Source: an uncultured Rhodospirillales bacterium
GTDB lineage: Bacteria > Pseudomonadota > Alphaproteobacteria > CACIAM-22H2
Direction: 5' to 3'
Assembly (NCBI GenBank): GCA_937926175.1
Contig: CALANV010000043.1
Span: 1-64,000, forward strand
DNA length: 64,000 nt
Shown: piece after piece, positions 1 through 8,216 of the stretch
Position numbering within the stretch: the first letter of the stretch is position 1
Layout of the letters: each line of letters opens with the position of its first letter
Notes under the pieces: generated by a model
Databases searched by the model: none
Told to the model about the DNA's origin: nothing
The model's input: only the letters and a program-made list of their open reading frames with translations
Made by a program: the position numbers and the translations under genes

Positions 1-779
1 CGGCCGACCGTAGCGGACGTCTCCGAAGCATCACTGCTTCGGCCTCATTGAAGCTTGATCTCCTGCCCCTGTCCCCCCGAGGCGCGGGCGGGTCTCCGAA
101 GCATCACTGCTTCGGCCTCATTGAAGCATCGTCGGCATGGCTGTCGGGAGGCTGATGTGATCCGTCTCCGAAGCATCACTGCTTCGGCCTCATTGAAGCT
201 GCGCGCAATACCGTGCGTCCTGGATATTGCGCGCGTCGTCTCCGAAGCATCACTGCTTCGGCCTCATTGAAGCCCCGGCCGACAACGCGCAGATCACGGT
301 TGCCGGCACAGTCTCCGAAGCATCACTGCTTCGGCCTCATTGAAGCTCGATCAGCTTCCCGCGCTGCTCCTTCAAGTACGCCTGTCTCCGAAGCATCACT
401 GCTTCGGCCTCATTGAAGCTCGATCAGCTTCCCGCGCTGCTCCTTCAAGTACGCCTGTCTCCGAAGCATCACTGCTTCGGCCTCATTGAAGCGTCGATTA
501 CACTGAAGATGGACCAAAGAATTGGCGGTGTCTCCGAAGCATCACTGCTTCGGCCTCATTGAAGCTCGCCATCCCGACCGACAACGTGCCGCGGCGTCGC
601 GTCTCCGAAGCATCACTGCTTCGGCCTCATTGAAGCGCCACCAGCTACCTCAATCCGGATCGCGTCTCCGAGGTCTCCGAAGCATCACTGCTTCGGCCTC
701 ATTGAAGCCAGCGGACGAGCGGCCCCTGCGGTTCGATCAAGCCGTCTCCGAAGCATCACTGCTTCGGTCTCATTGGCGC
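1..779 (+). CRISPR. CRISPR array, trailer end (11 repeats, 10 complete spacers), cut by the window edge
   Basis: A 36-bp repeat starts at 19, 92, 164, 238, 311, 384, 457, 530, 601, 673 and 744. Bases 1-18 are the end of a further spacer. Spacers are 35-38 bp. Each repeat begins GTCTCCGAAGC, has a perfect 7-bp stem (CCGAAGC, loop ATCACT, GCTTCGG) and ends CATTGAAGC. Ends of the ATTGAA(A/G) kind give the 8-nt 5' handle of Cas6-type crRNAs in many type I and III systems, so transcription is probably rightward. The last repeat (744-779) is degenerate (GGTCTCATTGGCGC instead of GGCCTCATTGAAGC), as expected at the leader-distal end. The leader and any cas genes should therefore lie to the left, outside the window. 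Spacers 5 (347-383) and 6 (420-456) are identical. Subtype cannot be assigned without cas genes. Confidence 0.97.
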
Positions 780-887
780 GCGAAGTTCGACGGGATAAGG
801 AAAAAACTCTCAAAATCGCCGAAGTACCATCGCTTCGACCGATCCCCCTGACGTCGCAAAAGCGCGCGGGCGGCGCGACGGTCGCCG

Positions 888-2717
888 TCACAGCGCGCGT
901 GCGCGCTCGCGCAGCACGAACTTCTGGATCTTGCCCGTCGAGGTCTTGGGCAGCGGGCCGAAGACGACCATGCGCGGGCACTTGAAGTGCGCGAGATTGT
1001 CGCGGCAGAAGGCGATGATCTCTTCGGCCGTGGCACTCGCGCCGTCCTTGAGCGTCACGAACGCGCACGGCGTCTCGCCCCATTTCTCGTCGGGCCGCGC
1101 GACGACCGCGGCCTCGAGCACTGCCGGGTGGCGGTAGAGCACGCTTTCGACCTCGATCGTCGAGATGTTCTCGCCGCCCGAGATGATGATGTCCTTGGAG
1201 CGGTCCTTGAGCTCGATATAGCCGTTGGGATGCATCACGCCGAGGTCGCCGGTGTGGAACCAGCCGCCCTTGAACGCCTTGGCGGTCGCCTTCGGGTTCT
1301 TGAGATAGCCCTTCATGACGATGTTGCCGCGCATGAAGACCTCACCGATCGTGGTGCCGTCGCTCGGCACCGGCTCGAGCGTCTCGGGATCGGCAACCAT
1401 CAGGCCCTCGAGCACGGGATAGCGCACACCCTGGCGCGCCTTGAGCACCGCCTGCTCGTCGCTCGGCAGGGCGTTCCACTCCTGATTCCATTCGCACACG
1501 ACCGCGGGGCCGTAGACCTCGGTCAGGCCGTAGACATGGGTGATGTGGAAGCCCATGCGCTCCATCTTCTCGATCACGGCGGCCGGCGGCGCGGAGGCGG
1601 CGGTCATGACCTCGACCTTGTGCGTGAAGCCCCGGCGCCATTCCTCGGGCGCGTTGATCAGCATGTTGAGCACGATCGGCGCGCCGCAGAAATGGGTGAC
1701 GCCGTGCTCGCGGATCGCATCGAAGATGGCCTTGGCCTCGACCCGGCGCAGGAAGACGTTGGTGCCGGCCATCGCCGCCATCGTCCACGGGAACGTCCAG
1801 CCGTTGCAGTGGAACAGCGGCAGCGTCCACAGATAGACGGGATGGCGCGGCATGGTCCAGACCAGTACGTTGCCGATCGCGTTCAGATAGGCGCCGCGGT
1901 GATGGTAGACAACGCCCTTGGGATCGCCGGTCGTGCCCGAGGTGTAGTTGAGGGCGATCGCGTCCCACTCGTCGCGCGGCCGCACCGGCTCGAAGTCCGG
2001 ATCGCCTTCCATCAGGAACGCCTCGTAGTCGATCTGGCCCAGCCGCTCGCCGCCCGGTCCCATCGGGTCGTCGATGTCGATGACGATCGGCCTGCGCCTG
2101 GCGATCGACAGCGCCTTGCGGATGACCGGCGCGAACTCGGTATCGGTCAGGATCGCTTTCGACTCGCCGTGGTCCAGCATGAAGGCGATCGCCTCGGCAT
2201 CGAGGCGGATGTTGAGCGCGTTGAGCACGGCGCCGGCCATCGGCACGCCGAAGGCGGCCTCGTAGGCGGCGGGGATGTTCGGGGCCATCAGGGCGACCGT
2301 GTCGCCGCGGCCGATGCCGCGCCGCGCCAGCGCCGAGGCGAGGCGGCGGCAGCGCAGATGCGTCTCGGCCCAGGTGCGGCGGATGGTCCCGTGGATCTGG
2401 GCGACGTGCCGCGGAAAGATGGCCGCCGCGCGCGCCAGGAACGACATCGGCGACAGCGGCTCGTAATTGGCGGGATTCCTGTCGAGATCGACGTCGTAGG
2501 GGGTGATCCGCCCGCGGGCGGCCGTGCCCGTGCGCCGCAGCGCCGTCGCCGGCCTCACGGCCTTCTTCGCGGCCTTCTTCGCCGCTGTCTTCGGCCGGGC
2601 GGCCGGCTTCGCCGTCTTCTGCGGCCGGGCCGCCTTCAGCCGGGCAGCCGTGGCGCCGCGCGCCGGCTTCCTGGTTCCGGTTGCTTTTTTCACGTTCCTG
2701 CTCGTCCGCTTCGCCAT
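888..2717 (-). CDS. AMP-binding acyl-CoA synthetase (DmdB-like) with a basic N-terminal tail
   Basis: ATP-dependent acyl-CoA ligase of the ANL superfamily, activating a carboxylic acid through an acyl-adenylate. The phosphate-binding motif TSGTTGDPKG lies near residues 257-266, the adenylation core carries YGLTEVYGP and GWFHTGDLG, and the catalytic lysine sits in PKTSTGKIQK near residue 596. The core resembles the medium/long-chain and methylmercaptopropionate-CoA ligase (DmdB) group; the substrate is not known. The 609-residue length exceeds the usual 540 or so because of a 70-residue tail before the conserved start region (ITPYDVDLDRN). That tail has 12 Lys, 12 Arg, about 20 Ala and no acidic residue, like a histone H1 C-terminus. 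The ATG at 2717 is the natural start; a GTG at 2558 would remove most of the tail. Divergent from prpE, with 109 bp between them. Confidence 0.9.
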   Translation of the reverse strand: MAKRTSRNVKKATGTRKPARGATAARLKAARPQKTAKPAARPKTAAKKAAKKAVRPATALRRTGTAARGRITPYDVDLDRNPANYEPLSPMSFLARAAAIFPRHVAQIHGTIRRTWAETHLRCRRLASALARRGIGRGDTVALMAPNIPAAYEAAFGVPMAGAVLNALNIRLDAEAIAFMLDHGESKAILTDTEFAPVIRKALSIARRRPIVIDIDDPMGPGGERLGQIDYEAFLMEGDPDFEPVRPRDEWDAIALNYTSGTTGDPKGVVYHHRGAYLNAIGNVLVWTMPRHPVYLWTLPLFHCNGWTFPWTMAAMAGTNVFLRRVEAKAIFDAIREHGVTHFCGAPIVLNMLINAPEEWRRGFTHKVEVMTAASAPPAAVIEKMERMGFHITHVYGLTEVYGPAVVCEWNQEWNALPSDEQAVLKARQGVRYPVLEGLMVADPETLEPVPSDGTTIGEVFMRGNIVMKGYLKNPKATAKAFKGGWFHTGDLGVMHPNGYIELKDRSKDIIISGGENISTIEVESVLYRHPAVLEAAVVARPDEKWGETPCAFVTLKDGASATAEEIIAFCRDNLAHFKCPRMVVFGPLPKTSTGKIQKFVLRERARAL

Positions 2718-2826
2718 GACATGCGCCCCCTGTCGAACGGGTCCGTAATCTGCCACGTTCGGGCTTCCCAAGACAGGGGGTTTACAGGCAGACTCGCGGG
2801 CAAAACAACATGTTACGAGGGAGGTC

Positions 2827-4743
2827 ATGCCCAGCCGCTATGCCGAGATCCATGCCCGCTCGCTCAAGGACCCGGAAGGCTTCTGGGGCGAGGTCGCGGC
2901 CGACATCACGTGGTTCCGCAAGTGGGACCGCGTCCTCGACGACTCGAACAAGCCGTTCTACCGCTGGTTCACGGGCGGCGAGCTCAATACCTGCTACAAC
3001 GCGCTCGACCGCCACATCGACGCCGGCCGCGGCGACGCCCCGGCGCTGATCTACGACAGCCCGGTCACGAACACGGTCAGGAGCTTCAGCTTCCGCGAGT
3101 TCCGCGACCTCGTCGCGCGCTTCGCCGGCGCGCTCACCAATCTCGGCGTCGCCAAGGGCGATCGCGTCATCATCTACATGCCGATGGTGCCCGAGGCGGC
3201 GATCGCGATGCTTGCCTGCGCGCGCATCGGCGCGGTGCATTCGGTGGTGTTCGGCGGCTTCGCGGCGAACGAGCTGGCCGCGCGCATCGACGACTCGGGC
3301 GCCAAGGTCGTCGTCTCGGCCTCGTGCGGAATCGAGGTGCAGAAGGTGATTCCGTACATGCCGCTCCTGGATGCGGCGATCCAGCTCGCCCGCCACAAGC
3401 CCGAGCGCTGCGTAATCCTGCAGCGCCCGATGGCGAAGGCGGACATGGTGCCGGGCCGCGACGTCGACTGGAACGACGCGATGGCGAACGCGAAACCGGT
3501 CGACTGCGTGCCGGTGAAGGCGACGGATCCGCTCTACATCCTCTACACCTCGGGCACGACCGGTCAGCCCAAGGGCGTCGTGCGCGACAACGGCGGCCAT
3601 GCCGTCGCGCTCAAATACTCGATGCACGCCATCTATGACGTGGCACCCGGCGACGTCTACTGGGCGGCATCCGACGTCGGCTGGGTCGTCGGGCATTCCT
3701 ACATCATCTACGGACCGCTGCTGCACGGCTGCACGACGATTCTCTACGAGGGCAAGCCGGTCGGCACGCCCGATGCCGGCGCGTTCTGGCGCGTCATCTC
3801 GCAGCACAAGGTCAAGACGCTGTTCACCGCGCCCACCGCGTTCCGCGCCATCAAGCGCGAGGACCCGAAGGGCGATCTCATCAAGAAATACGACCTGTCG
3901 AGCTTCAAGGCGCTGTTCCTCGCCGGCGAACGCTCCGATCCCGATACGCTCAAATGGGCGGAGACGAACCTCAACGTGCCGGTGATCGATCACTGGTGGC
4001 AGACCGAAACCGGCTGGGCGATCGTCGCGAACTGCCTGGGGATCGAGCGTCTGCCCGTGAAGTACGGCTCGGCGACGAAGCCGGCGCCGGGCTGGGACGT
4101 CCGCGTGCTCGGCACCGACGGGCACGAGATGAAGCCGGGCGAGATCGGCGCGCTGTGCTGCCGCCTGCCGCTGCCGCCGGGCACGTTCCCGACGCTGTGG
4201 AACGCCGACGAACGGTTCCGGCAGTCCTACCTTGCCGAGTATCCCGGCTACTACAAGACCGGAGACGCCGGCTACATCGACGAGGACGGCTACGTGTTCG
4301 TCATGACGCGCGTCGACGACGTCATCAACGTCGCCGGCCACCGGCTGTCGACCGGCGCGATGGAGGAGGTCCTTGCCTCGCATCCCGACGTCGCCGAATG
4401 CGCGGTGATCGGCGTGGCGGACGAACTCAAGGGCCAGCTGCCGCTGGGCTTCATCGTGCTCAAGGCCGGCGTCAACCGGCCGCACGACGAGATCGTGAAG
4501 GAAGTCGTGCAGCTGGTGCGCGAGCGCATCGGCCCGGTCGCCGCGTTCAAGCAGGCGATCGTGGTCAACCGCCTGCCCAAGACGCGCTCGGGCAAGATCC
4601 TGCGCGGCACGATGCAGCGCATCGCGGACTCGCAGCCGTTCAAGTCGCCGGCGACGATCGACGATCCGGCGATCCTCGACGAGATCACCGAGGCGCTGCA
4701 GAAAGCGGGCTATGCAAAGGCGGGCAAGCTGATGACGGCCTGA
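2827..4743 (+). CDS. prpE: Propionyl-CoA synthetase
   Basis: Cytoplasmic AMP-forming ligase that converts propionate, ATP and CoA to propionyl-CoA. The protein is 638 residues, the usual PrpE size, with the acetyl-CoA-synthetase-type N-terminal domain (SLKDPEGFWGEVA), the P-loop TSGTTGQPKGVV near residue 240, WWQTETGW, and the C-terminal lysine in RSGKILRG near residue 592, which in this family is acetylated by Pat-type enzymes. The product is distinguished from acetyl-CoA synthetase by shorter length and the VVRDNGGHAVAL segment after the P-loop. ATG is preceded by ACGAGGGAGGTC, a good ribosome-binding site. It probably shares a bidirectional promoter region with the acyl-CoA ligase to its left. 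No methylcitrate-cycle genes are in the window. Confidence 0.9.
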   Translation: MPSRYAEIHARSLKDPEGFWGEVAADITWFRKWDRVLDDSNKPFYRWFTGGELNTCYNALDRHIDAGRGDAPALIYDSPVTNTVRSFSFREFRDLVARFAGALTNLGVAKGDRVIIYMPMVPEAAIAMLACARIGAVHSVVFGGFAANELAARIDDSGAKVVVSASCGIEVQKVIPYMPLLDAAIQLARHKPERCVILQRPMAKADMVPGRDVDWNDAMANAKPVDCVPVKATDPLYILYTSGTTGQPKGVVRDNGGHAVALKYSMHAIYDVAPGDVYWAASDVGWVVGHSYIIYGPLLHGCTTILYEGKPVGTPDAGAFWRVISQHKVKTLFTAPTAFRAIKREDPKGDLIKKYDLSSFKALFLAGERSDPDTLKWAETNLNVPVIDHWWQTETGWAIVANCLGIERLPVKYGSATKPAPGWDVRVLGTDGHEMKPGEIGALCCRLPLPPGTFPTLWNADERFRQSYLAEYPGYYKTGDAGYIDEDGYVFVMTRVDDVINVAGHRLSTGAMEEVLASHPDVAECAVIGVADELKGQLPLGFIVLKAGVNRPHDEIVKEVVQLVRERIGPVAAFKQAIVVNRLPKTRSGKILRGTMQRIADSQPFKSPATIDDPAILDEITEALQKAGYAKAGKLMTA

Positions 4744-4766
4744 TGGGCGGCCGCCGTCGTTTTGCC

Positions 4767-4803
4767 GCGCAAGCGGCGGGACGAGAGATCCCGCCGCTTG
4801 CGC
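4767..4803. repeat. Perfect 15-bp inverted repeat downstream of prpE
   Basis: GCGCAAGCGGCGGGA (4767-4781), a 7-nt spacer, and its exact reverse complement (4789-4803) form a very stable hairpin 23 bp after the prpE stop codon. Neither side has a run of four or more T after the stem in the direction needed for a classical intrinsic terminator. It may block 3' exonucleases or terminate weakly. Confidence 0.6.
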
Positions 4804-4960
4804 TTGCCGAGGGACGCGATTCGCAGCAAAAGAGTGACGCAGCCGCCGGCCGCGCGCGACGGCAGAAGCGCCCGGGATATCGTCACGGGCCTTCGTCCCG
4901 TCGCCGCCTTCGGCGACGGACGCGATCTCATGGATGAATCCTAACGTTGCGGGACGTGTG

Positions 4961-5743
4961 ATGCGCCTCAAGGACAAAGTCGCCATCGTGACCGGCGCTG
5001 CCGGCGGAATCGGACTCGCCTGCGCACAAGCCTTCGTCAGGGAAGGCGCCAAGGTGGTCCTCAGCGATATCGACGCCGCGCGCGGCGAGGCGGAGGCGAA
5101 GAAGCTCGGCGACAATGCCCGGTTCATTGCCTGCGACGTCGGCGACAGCGCGGCGGTCAACGCCCTCGTCGCCGGCACCGTCGAGCATTTCGGACGGCTG
5201 GACATCTGCGTCAGCAACGCCGGGATCATCCACACGGCGAACTTCCTCGACATCACCGAGCAGGATTTCGACCGGGTCCTGCGCGTGAACCTGAAGGGCG
5301 TGTTCCTGGTCGGCCAGGCGGCGGCACGCCAGATGGTGAAGCAGGGGCCACCCACCTCGCGCGGCGGCTACGCGATCGTCAACATGTCGTCCTGCAACGC
5401 GGTGCTCGCGATTCCGAACCAGGTGCCCTACGTCACCTCCAAGGGCGGCGTGAACCAGCTGACCAAGGTCATGGCGCTGTCGCTCGCGGACAAGGGCATC
5501 CGCGTCAACGCGATCGGGCCGGGCACGATCGCAACCGAGCTTGCCAAGCGCGCGGTGATGGAAAGCGACGAGGCGCGCCGCAAGATCCTGAGCCGCACGC
5601 CGTTGGGGCGCCTGGGCGAGGTCGAGGAGATCGCGTCCGTCGCCGTGTTCCTGGCGAGCGACGACTCGTCCTACATGACCGGCCAGATCCTTTATCCGGA
5701 CGGCGGCCGTCTCGCGCTCAACTACACGGTACCGGTCAAATAG
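4961..5743 (+). CDS. SDR family oxidoreductase
   Basis: Classical short-chain dehydrogenase/reductase of 260 residues. The NAD(P)-binding motif TGAAGGIG is at residues 11-18, the NAG motif follows strand 4 (VSNAGI), the catalytic serine is in NMSSCNA and the catalytic pair is Tyr157 and Lys161 (YVTSK). An acidic residue after strand 2 (LSDID) suggests NAD(H) preference. The ATG at 4961 begins the normal SDR N-terminus (RLKDKVAIVTG); an in-frame ATG at 4934 would add nine residues. The substrate cannot be told from sequence. It stands alone between prpE and the convergent trcR, so the neighbours give no strong hint. Confidence 0.88.
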   Translation: MRLKDKVAIVTGAAGGIGLACAQAFVREGAKVVLSDIDAARGEAEAKKLGDNARFIACDVGDSAAVNALVAGTVEHFGRLDICVSNAGIIHTANFLDITEQDFDRVLRVNLKGVFLVGQAAARQMVKQGPPTSRGGYAIVNMSSCNAVLAIPNQVPYVTSKGGVNQLTKVMALSLADKGIRVNAIGPGTIATELAKRAVMESDEARRKILSRTPLGRLGEVEEIASVAVFLASDDSSYMTGQILYPDGGRLALNYTVPVK

Positions 5744-5789
5744 CGGCCGGGCGCGCGCATCGCATCTGCCCGGCGGGGCCGGCGCGCGC

Positions 5790-6440
5790 TCATTGCGCCG
5801 GCTGACCCTCGTCCGTTTCCGGCGCCGCTTCCGCCGCCGCACCGGCCTCGGCCGTCTCCGCTTCGGCCGGCTGCGCTTTTTCGGCGCGGCGCTTGGCCCG
5901 CTCCGCGTTCAGCCGGGCGCGCTCGGCCGCGCGCTGCGCGCGGGCAATGGCGTCGTCGAGGTCCTGCTGACTGCACAGGCCGAGCACGACCGGGTTCTGC
6001 GGCTTGATGTTTTGAATGTCCCAGTGGGTGCGGTCCCGCACCTTCTGGATCGTCGCCTTGGTGGTGCCGACGAGGCGCCCGATCTGGGCGTCGCTCAGCT
6101 CCGGATGATGGCGGAGGAGCCACGCGATCGCGTTCGGCTTGTCCTGCCGCTTCGACACCGGCGTATAGCGCGCCCCCTTGTGCTGCGTCAGCGGCAGCGC
6201 GCGCTCGGCCAGCTTGAGGCGCGCGGTCGGGTCCTTCTCGCAGCGCTCGATCTCCTCGCGCGTGAGCTGGCCGTTGGCGATGGGATCGAGCCCGACGATG
6301 CCCACCGCGACCTCGCCGTCGGCAATGCCCTGGACCTCGAGCGGGTGCATGCCGCAGAACTCGGCGATCTGCTCGAACGAAAGGGACGTGTTCTCCACCA
6401 GCCAGACGGCGGTTGCCTTGGGCATCAGCGGAAGGGGCAT
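5790..6440 (-). CDS. trcR: TrcR-family (DUF1013) cell-cycle transcriptional regulator
   Basis: A 216-residue protein with the alphaproteobacterial DUF1013 layout. The N-terminus is MPLPLMPKATAVWLVENT, followed by FEQIAEFCGMHPLEVQGIADGE, a central winged/helix-turn-helix-like segment (LSDAQIGRLVGTTKATIQKVRDR), and an Ala/Glu-rich, highly charged C-terminal tail from about residue 165. Members are annotated as the cell-cycle transcriptional regulator TrcR. GGAGG lies 5 nt before the ATG. It is convergent with the SDR gene and codirectional with nothing nearby, so it is probably a single-gene unit. Family assignment is firm from the N-terminal signature; the target promoters are unknown. Confidence 0.88.
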   Translation of the reverse strand: MPLPLMPKATAVWLVENTSLSFEQIAEFCGMHPLEVQGIADGEVAVGIVGLDPIANGQLTREEIERCEKDPTARLKLAERALPLTQHKGARYTPVSKRQDKPNAIAWLLRHHPELSDAQIGRLVGTTKATIQKVRDRTHWDIQNIKPQNPVVLGLCSQQDLDDAIARAQRAAERARLNAERAKRRAEKAQPAEAETAEAGAAAEAAPETDEGQPAQ

Positions 6441-6551
6441 CTAAACCTCCAGCACAAGATCGCCTCCATACTCCCGCAACAACCAGGAGATCGGACGATC
6501 CACGGCGAATTGTCGGATTTGCGCCTTTATATAGGCCGGACCGGGGCCGGG

Positions 6552-7556
6552 TCAAACGACCTGGAGCACGATTTTTCCGATGTGCTGATCGGCGTCCATG
6601 ACGCGGTGCGCCTCGGCCGCCTGGGCCAGCGGAAAGGTCGCGTGGATCACCGGGCGGATCCGGCCGGCCTCGATCAGCGGCCAGATCTTCTCGCGAAGCG
6701 CGGCCGCAATCTGTCCCTTCACCGCGACGGGGCGCGGGCGCAGCGTCGAGCCGGTGAGCGTCAGCCGGCGGCGCATCAGCGCGTTGAGATCGACCTCGAC
6801 CTTGTGGCCGCGGAGGAAGGCGATCTGAACGATGCGGCCGTCGTCGCGCAGCGCCTGGATGTTGCGCGGCGTGTAGTCGCCGCCGACCATGTCGAGGATC
6901 ACGTCCACCCCGGCACCCTGCGTCGCCTCCTTGATGACGGCGACGAAATCCTCGGTCTTGTAGTTGATCGCGCGCTCGGCGCCGAGTTCTTCGCACGCCT
7001 TGCACTTCTCCGGCGTGCCGGCGGTCGCGAACACGCGCGCCCCCCAGGCCTTCGCCATCTGGATCGCCGCCACGCCGATGCCGCTCGCGCCGCCATGGAC
7101 GAGGAAGCTCTCGCCCGGCTGCAGGCGCGCGCGATCGAACACGTTGGTCCAGACGGTAAAGAACGTCTCGGGCAGCGAGGCCGCCTCGACCATCGACAGG
7201 CCGCGCGGAACGGGCAGGCATTGCGGCGCCGGCGCCACGGCGTACTCCGCATAGCCGCCGCCCGCCACCAGCGCGCAGACGCGCTCGCCGACCTGGGGCC
7301 AAGTCACGTCGGGAGCCGCGGCGACGACGGTGCCGGCCACGTCGAGGCCGAGCGTGTCGGGTGCGCCGGGCGGCGGCGGATACTTGCCCTGGCGCTGCAG
7401 GACGTCGGGACGGTTGATCGCGGCCGCCTCGACCTTGATCAGCACCTCGCCCGCCTGCGGCTGGGGCACGGGTCGCGTCCCGAGCACGAGATTCTCGGGT
7501 CCGCCGGGCGCCTTGAGCTCGATCACCTTCATCGTCGCGGGCAGAGCGTTGGCCAT
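6552..7556 (-). CDS. NAD(P)H:quinone oxidoreductase, PIG3/zeta-crystallin type
   Basis: Medium-chain dehydrogenase/reductase of 334 residues without zinc ligands, typical of the quinone oxidoreductase branch. It has the N-terminal GroES-like domain (MKVIELKAPGGPENLVL, INRPDVLQRQGKYPPPPGAPDTLGLDVAG) and the Rossmann motif HGGASGIGVAAIQMAK near residues 147-162. FATAGTPEKCKACEELGAERAINYKTEDF is characteristic of the human TP53I3 (PIG3) family. It likely performs NADPH-dependent one-electron reduction of quinones; the physiological substrate is not known. It is divergent from the DUF1192 gene at 7649, leaving 92 bp for promoters. Confidence 0.88.
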   Translation of the reverse strand: MANALPATMKVIELKAPGGPENLVLGTRPVPQPQAGEVLIKVEAAAINRPDVLQRQGKYPPPPGAPDTLGLDVAGTVVAAAPDVTWPQVGERVCALVAGGGYAEYAVAPAPQCLPVPRGLSMVEAASLPETFFTVWTNVFDRARLQPGESFLVHGGASGIGVAAIQMAKAWGARVFATAGTPEKCKACEELGAERAINYKTEDFVAVIKEATQGAGVDVILDMVGGDYTPRNIQALRDDGRIVQIAFLRGHKVEVDLNALMRRRLTLTGSTLRPRPVAVKGQIAAALREKIWPLIEAGRIRPVIHATFPLAQAAEAHRVMDADQHIGKIVLQVV

Positions 7557-7648
7557 GTCGTCACCTGCACGTTGCAGAAATCCTGAGCGAGGGTTGCAGG
7601 TCTAAAGGAGCCCGTCCAAACTGACAAGACGAGCAGGAGAACGAAAAA

Positions 7649-7831
7649 ATGGACCTCGAAGACCTCGATCCGCGCAAGAAGCCGTCGAAGCCCAAGGATC
7701 TGACGCCCTATTCGGTGGAAGAGCTGAACGAATACATCGCCCAGCTCGAGGCCGAGATCGAGCGTGCCCGCGCCGCCATCGCGGCCAAACAGGCGCATCG
7801 GGCGGGGGCCGATGCGCTCTTCAAGAAGTAG
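7649..7831 (+). CDS. DUF1192 family small protein
   Basis: A 60-residue acidic and basic protein. An N-terminal MDLEDLDPRKKP segment and LTPYSVEELNEYIAQLEAEI are the signature of DUF1192, a small family restricted mostly to alphaproteobacteria. The second half is a single predicted coiled-coil helix. AGGAGA stands 8 nt before the ATG, supporting the start. Its function is not established. A hairpin with a short T-tract follows the stop. Confidence 0.9.
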   Translation: MDLEDLDPRKKPSKPKDLTPYSVEELNEYIAQLEAEIERARAAIAAKQAHRAGADALFKK

Positions 7832-7843
7832 CTCCGAAAAGCA

Positions 7844-7876
7844 GCGGCCGGCGAACCGTCCGGCCGCCCGTGTTTT
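7844..7876 (+). terminator. Intrinsic terminator after the DUF1192 gene
   Basis: GCGGCCGG (7844-7851), an 8-nt loop and CCGGCCGC (7860-7867) form a perfect 8-bp stem followed by CCGTGTTTTCG. It lies between two convergent genes. Confidence 0.6.
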
Positions 7877-7879
7877 CGT

Positions 7880-8176
7880 CTAGCCCCGCTTCGGCACGCC
7901 CAGGGAGGCGTGGTCGCGGGGCGCTGCCCGATCATTGCTTGCCGCCGGTGCCGCCGGCGCGTTCGACGGCGCGTGCCGGCGCCGTCGCGCCATGAACATC
8001 AGCCAGCCGACGGGGCCGAGCATCAGCACCATCACGATCCAGCCGAGGCGCGGTCCCATCGGGCAGCGCGAGCCGGGCGGCGGGCGCAAGCTGCCGGCGC
8101 CCGGCGCGAACGCCACGTGCAGCAGCGGCGCCACGTAGAACACCAGCACGACGATGATCGCCTGTGTGCGATCCAT
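7880..8176 (-). CDS. Small two-helix membrane protein, unknown function
   Basis: A 98-residue protein starting at the ATG at 8176 (DRTQAIIVVLVFYVAPLLHVAF). It has two predicted transmembrane helices, about residues 5-24 and 45-64 (LGWIVMVLMLGPVGWLMFMA), joined by a Pro/Gly-rich loop, then RRRR and an Ala/Pro-rich cytoplasmic tail. No family is recognised. It begins 40 nt after the stop of the molybdenum hydroxylase subunit on the same strand and could be cotranscribed. Possible upstream in-frame starts would put charged residues before the first helix and are less likely. Confidence 0.6.
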   Translation of the reverse strand: MDRTQAIIVVLVFYVAPLLHVAFAPGAGSLRPPPGSRCPMGPRLGWIVMVLMLGPVGWLMFMARRRRHAPSNAPAAPAASNDRAAPRDHASLGVPKRG

Positions 8177-8216
8177 GGCGCCAGTGTGCGCGATCCGGCC
8201 GCCCTTTGGCAAATGT

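Noticed and set aside
55..851. Open reading frames running through the CRISPR array, with a repeated RSITASASLK-like peptide
   Set aside because: The peptide repeat is a translation of the CRISPR repeat; there is no start context or protein family.
987..5355. Very long antisense frames opposite the two acyl-CoA ligases (883 codons on plus, 857 codons on minus)
   Set aside because: They are shadows typical of GC-rich genes. Their translations are Arg/Gly/His-rich without domains, while the sense frames show full motifs.
5722..7302. A 526-codon minus-strand frame spanning trcR and the quinone oxidoreductase
   Set aside because: It is out of frame with both recognised proteins and its translation has no domain.
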